Below, one piece after another: positions 1 to 5,931 of a DNA stretch of 10,823 bases (its first letter is position 1; each line of letters starts with the position of its first letter). The translations under genes and the position numbers were made by a program. Below the pieces are notes generated by a model. That model worked only from the letters and a program-made list of their open reading frames with translations. It was not told where the DNA came from and did not search any database. Source of the stretch: Cacconaster sp045599325 (GTDB lineage: Bacteria; Bacteroidota; Bacteroidia; Bacteroidales; UBA932); assembly GCA_045599325.1 (NCBI GenBank), contig JAZRVT010000019.1, positions 1-10,823 on the forward strand. Direction: 5' to 3'.

Positions 1-20
1 CCCGGAAACAGACACTGCCC

Positions 21-168
21 TGACGACAAACACCGTCACAGGTGACCGGCCTTGGAGAGTGTTCTGCCCGGGGTCCGCTGTGACGGTGCAGGCAATCGGG
101 CGGTACCGTCACAGGGCACCCTGCCTGCAAGGCCCTCCAGCAGGGACAGGCTGTGACGGTGTTTGTCG
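21..168. repeat. Nested inverted-repeat element (CTGTGACGGT family)
   Basis: The 10-mer CTGTGACGGT, in either orientation, occurs four times here: 32-41 (minus), 78-87 (plus), 105-114 (minus) and 151-160 (plus). The outer pair extends to an 18-base perfect inverted repeat (24-41 with 151-168). Inside it, GGCCTT at 48-53 pairs with AAGGCC at 129-134, and 78-87 pairs with 105-114 around a 17-base loop. An alternative 8-base pairing joins 87-94 to 122-129. The transcript could therefore fold into a multi-stem structure. The left arm, 21-50, recurs inverted at 4974-5003 with one mismatch. No convincing protein is encoded here: overlapping ORFs are short and resemble nothing I know. This may be a REP-like dispersed element or a structured RNA; I cannot tell which. 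Confidence 0.7.
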
Positions 169-326
169 CCAAGGCGGTTACAGTTCTCCGGCGAGGTCCA
201 GCGCTACCGCCGAATGCCAAAAGACTGGCGAGGATATTCTTCCTCTCTCCAGCGGTGGCCGTCCTCGTCAGCCGCCAGGGAAGTGTCAGCCGCCCTGGCG
301 GCTTCAATAAGCGTCTTATCTTTAAT
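169..326. other. Intergenic stretch downstream of ispE with a GC-rich palindrome
   Basis: No gene is recognised. An 11-base perfect inverted repeat, AGCCGCCAGGG at 270-280 and CCCTGGCGGCT at 293-303, encloses 12 bases, and the 288-303 half is itself self-complementary. It begins about 24 bases beyond the ispE stop codon in the direction of ispE transcription, so it could stabilise or end that transcript. No T-run follows on either strand, so a classic intrinsic terminator is not supported. A small AT-rich palindrome (AATCTA-A-TAGATT, 324-336) overlaps the ispE stop codon. Confidence 0.4.
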
Positions 327-1067
327 CTAATAGATTGCGAACAGTGCGCTGCCTGACCCTGACATCGCAGCGTAGAGGGCGCCGTCGGCGTAAAGAGCCT
401 CCTTTGCGGCGGCAAGCTGAGGGTGCCGGGCGAAGACTGTATCCTCGAAATCATTGACCAGCAGCCCCTTCCATTCTGAGACCGGCAGTTTGACAATATC
501 TTCTATCCGCATCTGAGGAATCTTCGGAGTGATGCCTGCATAGGCCTCCTTTGTGGAGACGAAGACATCCTGCGGGCATATGCGCAGGGTGCGGCCCTCC
601 AGGGAGAAGTCTGAAGGAGATAGGATCTCCCCCCTGCCCGAAGCTGTCATCGGCACATTGTAGATGAAGAACGGACAGTCGCTGCCGAGCTGTGCCGCCA
701 GGGCTGCAAGTTCTCTGTCTGGGATCCCGAGCCTGAAGAATTCATTGAGGCCGGAGATGGTGAAGGCTGCATCAGCAGAGCCGCCGCCGAGTCCGGCGCC
801 CATAGGGATGTTCTTGAAGAGGTTTATCCTGACAGGAGGTATGCCGTATCTCTCCGCCATCAGCCTCCAGGCCTTCTCGCAAAGATTCACACCCTCTACC
901 AGCGCATTATAGACATTCATCGAGAAAGCGTCGGCGTGGAGGATCTCCAGCACGTCGCACAGTTCCGGCACAGGATAGAACAGGGTCTCAATGTCGTGGT
1001 AGCCGTCGTCGCGGCGCCTGATGACATTGAGCCCGAGGTTTATCTTCGCGTTTGGATAGAAGAGCAA
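327..1067 (-). CDS. ispE: 4-diphosphocytidyl-2-C-methyl-D-erythritol kinase
   Basis: This is a GHMP-family kinase of the MEP (non-mevalonate) isoprenoid pathway. It uses ATP to phosphorylate the 2-hydroxyl of CDP-methylerythritol in the cytosol. The 246-residue product starts with the family hallmark PNAKINLGLNV (residues 5-15), including the conserved Lys8 and Asn10. The ATP-binding glycine loop PMGAGLGGGSADAA is at 88-101. GSDCPFF (128-134) carries Asp130, the expected catalytic aspartate, and the third GHMP motif AMSGSGSALF is at 234-243. The protein ends just after that motif, so it is somewhat shorter than the usual 270-290 residues, but all catalytic motifs are present. It lies 15 bases downstream of nrdJ on the same strand, and no separate promoter is visible, so cotranscription is likely. 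The start is the Met that puts the AKINL motif at the normal distance. Confidence 0.93.
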   Translation of the reverse strand: MLFYPNAKINLGLNVIRRRDDGYHDIETLFYPVPELCDVLEILHADAFSMNVYNALVEGVNLCEKAWRLMAERYGIPPVRINLFKNIPMGAGLGGGSADAAFTISGLNEFFRLGIPDRELAALAAQLGSDCPFFIYNVPMTASGRGEILSPSDFSLEGRTLRICPQDVFVSTKEAYAGITPKIPQMRIEDIVKLPVSEWKGLLVNDFEDTVFARHPQLAAAKEALYADGALYAAMSGSGSALFAIY

Positions 1068-1082
1068 CTGACAGCCTCCCCG

Positions 1083-3611
1083 TTAACCGCACTTCGAATA
1101 GCCGCAGTCGAGGCAGACGAGACAGCCCTCCTGATAGACGAGGTTGGAGCTGCCGCAGTGCTTGCATTTCTTGCCGCTCTCATCCTTTGTACCGTCAGGG
1201 ATGTAGCGCTTGAGCGCCCTTTCGACACCGTTCTTCCAGGTATTGATGGACTCGCTGTCAAGCTCGAGCCCCTGGACGAGGTTGACCACGTCGACGATAG
1301 GCATTCCGTTGCGGAGGACGCCTGAGATCAGCTTCGCGTAGTTCCAGAACTCCTTGTTGAACATATGGGAGATGCCGCCCACAACGCTCGGATAGCCGAA
1401 CTTGTCCTGGAAATGGAAGTCGTAGCGGCTCTTGCCGGTGTTGATGTCCTTCTCCTTGACAATCCAGCCCTTGTCGATGCCGCGAGGGATGCTGCGGGTG
1501 TCTTCATCCACGAGACCGGTGAAAATCTCATAAGGCTCGCCCGCAAACTTGCCCACGAGCGCGATCCAGGTCTCGTTGCCGTTGCGGAAGCGGATGACGT
1601 CCGCCTCGAGCGACTGAGGACGCTTCTTCGGCTTGACTGCCGATCCGCCGGCATTGCGGTCGCTCTCATTGGAGATGAGCACACCGTTGCGGGAGCCTTC
1701 GCGGTATACTGTCACACCCTTGCAGCCGCTTTCCCAGGCAGTCTTGTAGACGTCGGCCACCAGCCCCTCGGTGACATCCTGAGGGAGGTTGACTGTCACG
1801 CTGATGCTGTGGTCCACCCATTTCTGCATCTGGCCCTGCATCTTGACCTTGGAGACCCAGTCGATGTCGCCTGCAGTTGACTTGTGGTATGGTGAACGGG
1901 CCACGAGGTCGGCGAGCTCTGACTGGCTCATCGCCTTGACAGCCTCACGGCCATAGCCGTTGATCTCAGCCCAGTCGAGGAACTTGTGGTGGAAGACATA
2001 GTACTCCTCGAAGCAGTCTCCCTTCTCGTCCTTGAATGCAATCTTCACGTTCTTGTCGGAAGGGTTGACCTTCTTGCGGCGGAGGTAGTATGGCCTGAAG
2101 ACAGGCTCGATGCCAGAAGTGGTCTGGGTGAGGATGCTGGTGGAGCCGGTAGGGGCGATTGTCAGCAGGGAGATGTTGCGGCGTCCGAACTTGACCATCC
2201 TCTCATAGAGGTCAGGGTCTGCATCCTTGATCCTGAGGATCATAGGGTTCTTCTCCTCTGCGGCTGCATTGAAGATAGGGAATGCGCCGCGCTCCTCTGC
2301 CATTGTCACTGAAGAGCCGTACGCCTGAACGGCGAGGGTCTTCTGGACGCGGACGGAGAATTCGATGGCTTCCTGTGTGCCGTATGTGTAGCCGAGGGCT
2401 GCAAGCATATCGCCTTCAGCGGTAATGCCGAGGCCTGTGCGGCGGCCGCCGAGGGACTTGCTGCGGATCTTCTGCCAGAGGTTGCGCTCGGTGAGCTTCA
2501 CGTCCTCCGACTCAGGGTCCGCCTCGATCTTGGCGAGGATCATCTCTATCTTCTCCATCTCAAGGTCGATGAGGTCGTCCATCAGTCGCATCGCCTTGGT
2601 GCAGTGCTCTTTGAAGAGGGCGAAATCGAATTCGGCCTGAGGTGTGAAAGGATTCTTCACATAGGAATAGAGGTTGACAGCTATCAGGCGGCAGCTGTCG
2701 TAAGGGCAGAGAGGAATCTCTCCGCAAGGGTTCGTGCTGACGGTACGGTAGCCCTTGTCCGCATAGCAGTCTGCCACTGACTCGCGGAGGACAGTGTCCC
2801 AGAAGAGGACACCAGGCTCCGCGCTCTTCCAGGCGTTGTGTATGATCTTGCGCCAGAGAGCTGTCGCATCGATGGTCTTCTCATATTTAGGCTTGGCGCC
2901 ATAGACCGGGAACTGCTGTGTGTACGGCTGTCCGGAGAGGGCGGCGCGCATGAAGTCGTCGTCGATCTTCACGGAGACATTCGCTCCGGTGACCTTTCCC
3001 TGCTCCATCTTGGCGTCGATGAAACGCTCTGAATCCGGATGCTTGATCGAGATTGTGAGCATCAGCGCTCCGCGTCTTCCGTCCTGTGCAACTTCCCTTG
3101 TAGAATTGGAGTAACGCTCCATGAACGGAACGATACCCGTTGAAGTCAGTGCGCTGTTGAGCACCGGGCTTCCTGTAGGGCGGATATGGGTCAGGTCGTG
3201 GCCCACGCCTCCGCGGCGCTTCATCAGCTGGACCTGCTCCTCGTCCATCATCATGATTCCACCGTAAGAATCAGCAGGGTTGTCCTGGCCTATGACGAAG
3301 CAGTTCGAGAGGGAGGCAACCTGATAGTTGTTACCGATGCCCGTCATCGGGCTTCCCTGAGGCACGATGAACTTGAAATCCTTGAAGAGAGCATATATCT
3401 CGTCGTGGGTCAGCGGGTTCGGATACTTCTTCTCAATCCTTGCGAACTCTTCCGCAAGACGGTGGTGCATATCGTCCGGAGTCTTCTCATAGAGGTTTCC
3501 GAAAGAGTCCTTGAGGGCGTATTTGTTCACCCAGACCGACGCTGCGAGCTCATCGCCGTGGAAATAGGCGGTGCTGGCAGCCAAAGCTTCTTCAAATTGA
3601 TAAGTTTTCAT
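1083..3611 (-). CDS. nrdJ: Adenosylcobalamin-dependent (class II) ribonucleotide reductase
   Basis: The enzyme reduces ribonucleotides to deoxyribonucleotides for DNA synthesis, using a radical generated from coenzyme B12, so it works with or without oxygen. The product has 842 residues, normal for the long class II form. Visible motifs include SNCFVIG (102-108; active-site Cys104), NPCGEIPL (294-301; the thiyl-radical Cys296 and Glu298), IAPTGSTSIL (485-494) with GIEPVFRPYY (500-509), and SGCKGVTVYREGSRNGVL (628-645; Cys630, partner active-site cysteine). The C-terminal tail is rich in cysteines (C816, C819, C830, C833, C836, C841). It looks like a zinc ribbon with a terminal Cys pair that could relay electrons from thioredoxin. 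No cobalamin riboswitch can be fitted into the short 5' spacer. It diverges from the thiL-like gene and precedes ispE. Confidence 0.96.
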   Translation of the reverse strand: MKTYQFEEALAASTAYFHGDELAASVWVNKYALKDSFGNLYEKTPDDMHHRLAEEFARIEKKYPNPLTHDEIYALFKDFKFIVPQGSPMTGIGNNYQVASLSNCFVIGQDNPADSYGGIMMMDEEQVQLMKRRGGVGHDLTHIRPTGSPVLNSALTSTGIVPFMERYSNSTREVAQDGRRGALMLTISIKHPDSERFIDAKMEQGKVTGANVSVKIDDDFMRAALSGQPYTQQFPVYGAKPKYEKTIDATALWRKIIHNAWKSAEPGVLFWDTVLRESVADCYADKGYRTVSTNPCGEIPLCPYDSCRLIAVNLYSYVKNPFTPQAEFDFALFKEHCTKAMRLMDDLIDLEMEKIEMILAKIEADPESEDVKLTERNLWQKIRSKSLGGRRTGLGITAEGDMLAALGYTYGTQEAIEFSVRVQKTLAVQAYGSSVTMAEERGAFPIFNAAAEEKNPMILRIKDADPDLYERMVKFGRRNISLLTIAPTGSTSILTQTTSGIEPVFRPYYLRRKKVNPSDKNVKIAFKDEKGDCFEEYYVFHHKFLDWAEINGYGREAVKAMSQSELADLVARSPYHKSTAGDIDWVSKVKMQGQMQKWVDHSISVTVNLPQDVTEGLVADVYKTAWESGCKGVTVYREGSRNGVLISNESDRNAGGSAVKPKKRPQSLEADVIRFRNGNETWIALVGKFAGEPYEIFTGLVDEDTRSIPRGIDKGWIVKEKDINTGKSRYDFHFQDKFGYPSVVGGISHMFNKEFWNYAKLISGVLRNGMPIVDVVNLVQGLELDSESINTWKNGVERALKRYIPDGTKDESGKKCKHCGSSNLVYQEGCLVCLDCGYSKCG

Positions 3612-3632
3612 ATAGGTGGAAATTGCAGGGTA

Positions 3633-3640
3633 CGAAGTTA
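3633..3640 (-). promoter_or_regulatory. Candidate -7 box for nrdJ
   Basis: Read on the minus strand this is TAACTTCG, one mismatch from the Bacteroidota -7 consensus TAnnTTTG. It sits 21 bases before the nrdJ start codon, similar to the other promoter boxes in this window. No clear TTTG -33 element was found, so support is weak. Confidence 0.3.
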
Positions 3641-3718
3641 AGGGTATTACCTTATATCTGTTTTGCCCCTCAACAACCTTTTTTCAACATCAAATCAACA
3701 GCACGTCTGCAAATTGTC

Positions 3719-3726
3719 TATCTTTG
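3719..3726 (+). promoter_or_regulatory. Candidate -7 promoter box for the thiL-like gene
   Basis: TATCTTTG matches the Bacteroidota TAnnTTTG consensus exactly. It lies 14 bases before the ATG at 3741, so transcription would begin only a few bases upstream of the start codon. This favours the 3741 start over the upstream in-frame Met at 3663, which would lie before the promoter. No good -33 TTTG is seen at the usual distance. Confidence 0.55.
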
Positions 3727-3740
3727 TGAAAAAGACAGAA

Positions 3741-4724
3741 ATGCGCACCGAGATATCATCAGTTGGAAAAGAGGCCCTTCTTTCAAGGCTCTTCGACAAG
3801 AGCGGCTTCACGAACTCCCGCACCATCGATATTAACTGGACCGGACAATGCACCTCGGCCCACAGGACAATGCTCGAAGGAGTTGACTTCGATCTGGTCT
3901 ACACCCCGCTCAAGCACCTGGGATACAAAGCCGTGCTCTGCGTGCTGGGCGAACTCTACGCCGCCTTCCGCGCGCCGGCCACCCTCTCAGTGGCGCTTGG
4001 CCTGTCAAGCCGCTTCTGCTGCGAGGACGTGGAGGAGCTCTGGTCAGGAATGCTGGCCGCCTGCAGGGAGCACGGCATAAAGAGCGTGTCCCTTGACCTG
4101 AACCCCTCTGTCAACGGACTCTGTATCAGCCTAGCCGCCTGCGGACTTCAGAAGAAGAAGGTTCTGGACAGGCGTCCTGAAATCAAGAATCTCGACCTCA
4201 TCTGCCTGAGCGGCCATCTCGGCGCAGCATATATGGGCCTCCACATCCTCGAGAGGGAGAAGATATCGTTCACAAGCACTGACACCCAGCCGGACCTCAG
4301 CAAGTACAAGGCTGTGCTGGCGAGCTACCTCAGCCCTGAGATAAAGCCGAACCTGCTAGAGCGGTTCATCGAGGCTGACATCATCCCGTCAACGGGATGG
4401 TTCATCGACCGCGGGCTCGGAGCCGCCGTGCTGAGACTCACTCGCGCCACCGGACTCGGAGCAAAGATATATATAGAGAAGATGCCTGTCTCAACCCGCA
4501 CCTTCGAGGTGGCTGACGAACTGGAGCTCGACCCGATCACCGCCGCGATGAACGGAGGGGACGACTACAAGTTCATCTTCACCATACCTATCGAAAAGCA
4601 CGAGGCCTTCCGCAAGGAGTTCCACGACTTCGATGTGGTCGGCCATATGGCCCGTCCCGAGACCGGAGCGGTCCTTGTCTCTCCTGAAGGCGCCGAATTC
4701 GAGATCAAGGCCCAGGGATTCTAG
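3741..4724 (+). CDS. ThiL-family (thiamine-monophosphate kinase-like) protein with altered active site
   Basis: The 327-residue product is related to ThiL, which phosphorylates thiamine monophosphate to the active cofactor. Preserved family landmarks are the N-terminus MRTEISSVG, EGVDFDLVYTPLKHLGYKAV (46-65), GLSSRF (87-92), LGAAYMGL with ILEREK (160-174), NGGDDY (271-276) and the C-terminal GAVLVSPEGAEFEIKAQG. Motifs that normally bind Mg-ATP are changed. The expected GDDAA is absent from residues 28-40; STD is replaced by HRT (41-43); the Asp in the NLSD stretch is replaced (VLGE, 68-71); GGDT is replaced by SLDL (117-120); and the SDGL motif is DRGL (223-226). The frame is intact over its full length, so it is probably a conserved non-kinase paralogue or a kinase with changed chemistry, not a decaying gene. 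An in-frame Met at 3663 gives 26 extra residues but lies upstream of the promoter box. It is followed by a 63-residue ORF after 24 bases. Confidence 0.75.
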   Translation: MRTEISSVGKEALLSRLFDKSGFTNSRTIDINWTGQCTSAHRTMLEGVDFDLVYTPLKHLGYKAVLCVLGELYAAFRAPATLSVALGLSSRFCCEDVEELWSGMLAACREHGIKSVSLDLNPSVNGLCISLAACGLQKKKVLDRRPEIKNLDLICLSGHLGAAYMGLHILEREKISFTSTDTQPDLSKYKAVLASYLSPEIKPNLLERFIEADIIPSTGWFIDRGLGAAVLRLTRATGLGAKIYIEKMPVSTRTFEVADELELDPITAAMNGGDDYKFIFTIPIEKHEAFRKEFHDFDVVGHMARPETGAVLVSPEGAEFEIKAQGF

Positions 4725-4748
4725 TGCGGGGGTGGAAACAGTTCAGGG

Positions 4749-4940
4749 ATGGAAATCCAGTACACAGGTCTGAACTACGACGAAGTGCGCCGCTTCTGCG
4801 GTGACAGAATCCTTGCGCCCTATTTCTGCATGGGGTTCTCGATGCTTTCGCTGGAGACGGCCGAAGGCTATGTCACCGTCAACGAAGGGGACTGGATCGA
4901 GCAGACCCCCGACGGCGGTTTCAGAGTGAGGAAAGGCTGA
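4749..4940 (+). CDS. Small protein resembling short phage proteins (VNEGDWI motif)
   Basis: This is a 63-residue soluble protein of unknown function. The N-terminal YTGLNYDEVRRFCG (5-18) and the later LETAEGYVTVNEGDWIEQ (35-52) resemble small hypothetical proteins of phages and prophages, which carry a 'FxG.N.eEv..FcG' opening and end with 'PGDWI....G.FyPC'. Here the usual C-terminal extension after the GGF is replaced by a short VRKG ending. It lies 24 bases after the thiL-like gene in the same direction, with no promoter or terminator between them, so the two are probably cotranscribed. The family resemblance is from memory and the protein is short; a plain hypothetical protein remains possible. 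Confidence 0.55.
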   Translation: MEIQYTGLNYDEVRRFCGDRILAPYFCMGFSMLSLETAEGYVTVNEGDWIEQTPDGGFRVRKG

Positions 4941-4973
4941 CTGCCGGGAGAGTTTGTGCGACGGAGCGCCGGA

Positions 4974-5003
4974 GCCGGTCACCTGTGACGGTGTCTGTCG
5001 TCA
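4974..5003. repeat. Dispersed copy of the CTGTGACGGT repeat
   Basis: These 30 bases are the reverse complement of 21-50 with a single mismatch (C instead of T at 4995). The core CTGTGACGGT is at 4983-4992, and GTCAC-CT-GTGAC (4978-4989) forms a short palindrome. The copy lies in the 80-base gap between two convergent genes, a typical place for REP-like elements. No T-run follows, so I do not call it an intrinsic terminator, though it may limit read-through. Confidence 0.7.
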
Positions 5004-5020
5004 GGATCGCGTTGGCGGTT

Positions 5021-5875
5021 CTACTTCACAATGATTGCGTTGGCGACTCTGCGCTCTCCCTCAGGGTCGAACTTCTTGTTGTCACAAGGGTGGTTCACGA
5101 TATTGCCGGAGACGACCATCGCTGTGGAGCCGCCGCCGTCAAGGTTGATGGCGTCGCAGCATCCGAGCCAGCGCATCATTGACTGAAGCTCCCACATCGA
5201 GGCTCCGACAGCCTCTGCGTGACGGCCGTCGACAGTCACCAGCACAGCGGTGCCGTCCGGACGGCGGCCTGCCGCTGTACGCGGATGGCGGGTCTTGTTG
5301 AAGGAGTTGTCGGCGACAAACTCATCCTCACCGCCGATGAGGAGCATAGGGCCGGTGGTAAGGACATCCTCCGCCTCGATGTATTTCTCCCAGGTCTTGA
5401 TGTCATCCGCCTTGACCACATAGAGCTGGCCCTTGAAGCAGACCACAGAACCTTTCAGTCGCGAGTCCCTGCCCACATTGCCGTTGGCCGGGTTACCGAA
5501 CTTGTTAGGGGATATCTCCTCGTTGTCAACCCTTATGTAGCTGATGGAGCCGTAAGGCGCCCTCATATTGAAGAAACCTCCGTTGACTGCTGCCACTGCC
5601 CCGTATTTCTCAGCGAGCACGGTAGTTCCGGCAAGAGTCGCTTCGTCCGAAGCCACGATGTCAATATGGCGGCCGGGTGCGACCTCAAGGACACACACAT
5701 ACTGGTTCGAGTTGAAAAGGTCGCCTGTGAAAGCGCACTCCTTCAGGATTATCCCGTCGCTTACCTGAGTTGTCTTCCAGGCGCCGGAGACGAAGGCGAG
5801 AGAGTCGTTCTGAGCGAATGAATTGGCTGCAAGGAGCAGTGCGGCCGCTGCCGTGAGGAGTCTTGTGAGTTTCAT
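5021..5875 (-). CDS. Secreted phosphodiester glycosidase (NAGPA/DUF2233) family protein
   Basis: The family is named for the human enzyme that removes N-acetylglucosamine from GlcNAc-phosphodiester-mannose. Bacterial members are thought to cleave sugar phosphodiesters in the envelope or outside the cell; the substrate here is unknown. The 284-residue product begins with a signal peptide: basic MKLTR, a hydrophobic stretch at 6-17 and likely cleavage near ANSFAQ (17-22). Family motifs are AVNGGFFNM (96-104), HPRTAAGRRPDG (197-208), VTVDGR (213-218), a Met-Glu-Leu segment at 227-236 leading into DAINLDGGGSTAM (241-253), and a closing RRVANAIIV (275-283). It is a compact single-domain protein, complete by these criteria. 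It diverges from the suf operon, with a candidate promoter between them, and there is no sign of an operon partner. Confidence 0.88.
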   Translation of the reverse strand: MKLTRLLTAAAALLLAANSFAQNDSLAFVSGAWKTTQVSDGIILKECAFTGDLFNSNQYVCVLEVAPGRHIDIVASDEATLAGTTVLAEKYGAVAAVNGGFFNMRAPYGSISYIRVDNEEISPNKFGNPANGNVGRDSRLKGSVVCFKGQLYVVKADDIKTWEKYIEAEDVLTTGPMLLIGGEDEFVADNSFNKTRHPRTAAGRRPDGTAVLVTVDGRHAEAVGASMWELQSMMRWLGCCDAINLDGGGSTAMVVSGNIVNHPCDNKKFDPEGERRVANAIIVK

Positions 5876-5888
5876 AATTTGGATTCAG

Positions 5889-5923
5889 TTTGGGCAAAGT
5901 TAGCAAATTATTGAATATCTTTG
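5889..5923 (+). promoter_or_regulatory. Candidate promoter of the suf operon
   Basis: TTTG at 5889-5892 (-33 type) is followed after 23 bases by TATCTTTG at 5916-5923, an exact match to the Bacteroidota -7 element. The ATG at 5932 is only 8 bases further, so the mRNA would be nearly leaderless. This supports 5932, not the upstream in-frame Met at 5890, as the sufB start. No obvious regulator site is seen in the spacer. Confidence 0.6.
5895..5902 (-). promoter_or_regulatory. Candidate -7 box for the NAGPA-family gene
   Basis: On the minus strand this reads TAACTTTG, an exact TAnnTTTG match, 19 bases before the start codon at 5875. It lies back to back with the suf box at 5916-5923, so the two promoters share a 56-base spacer and may interfere with each other. 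No clear -33 box was found. Confidence 0.45.
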
Positions 5924-5931
5924 CAGTCCTT

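Noticed and set aside
1..326. CRISPR array or tRNA gene
   Set aside because: The repeats alternate in orientation with unequal spacing, and no cloverleaf with tRNA landmarks was found.
59..356. Overlapping short ORFs in the left intergenic region
   Set aside because: They follow the repeat and palindrome structure, are rich in Pro/Arg/Gly from GC-rich DNA, and match no motif I know.
3663..3740. Upstream start for the thiL-like gene (26 extra residues)
   Set aside because: Family members begin at MRTEIS, and the promoter box TATCTTTG lies inside this stretch.
3612..3740. Possible cobalamin riboswitch before nrdJ or TPP riboswitch before the thiL-like gene
   Set aside because: The spacer is 129 bases shared by two genes, and no riboswitch core motif is recognisable.
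5890..5931. Upstream start for sufB
   Set aside because: It would place the start codon within the -33/-7 promoter; the residues do not resemble a SufB N-terminus.
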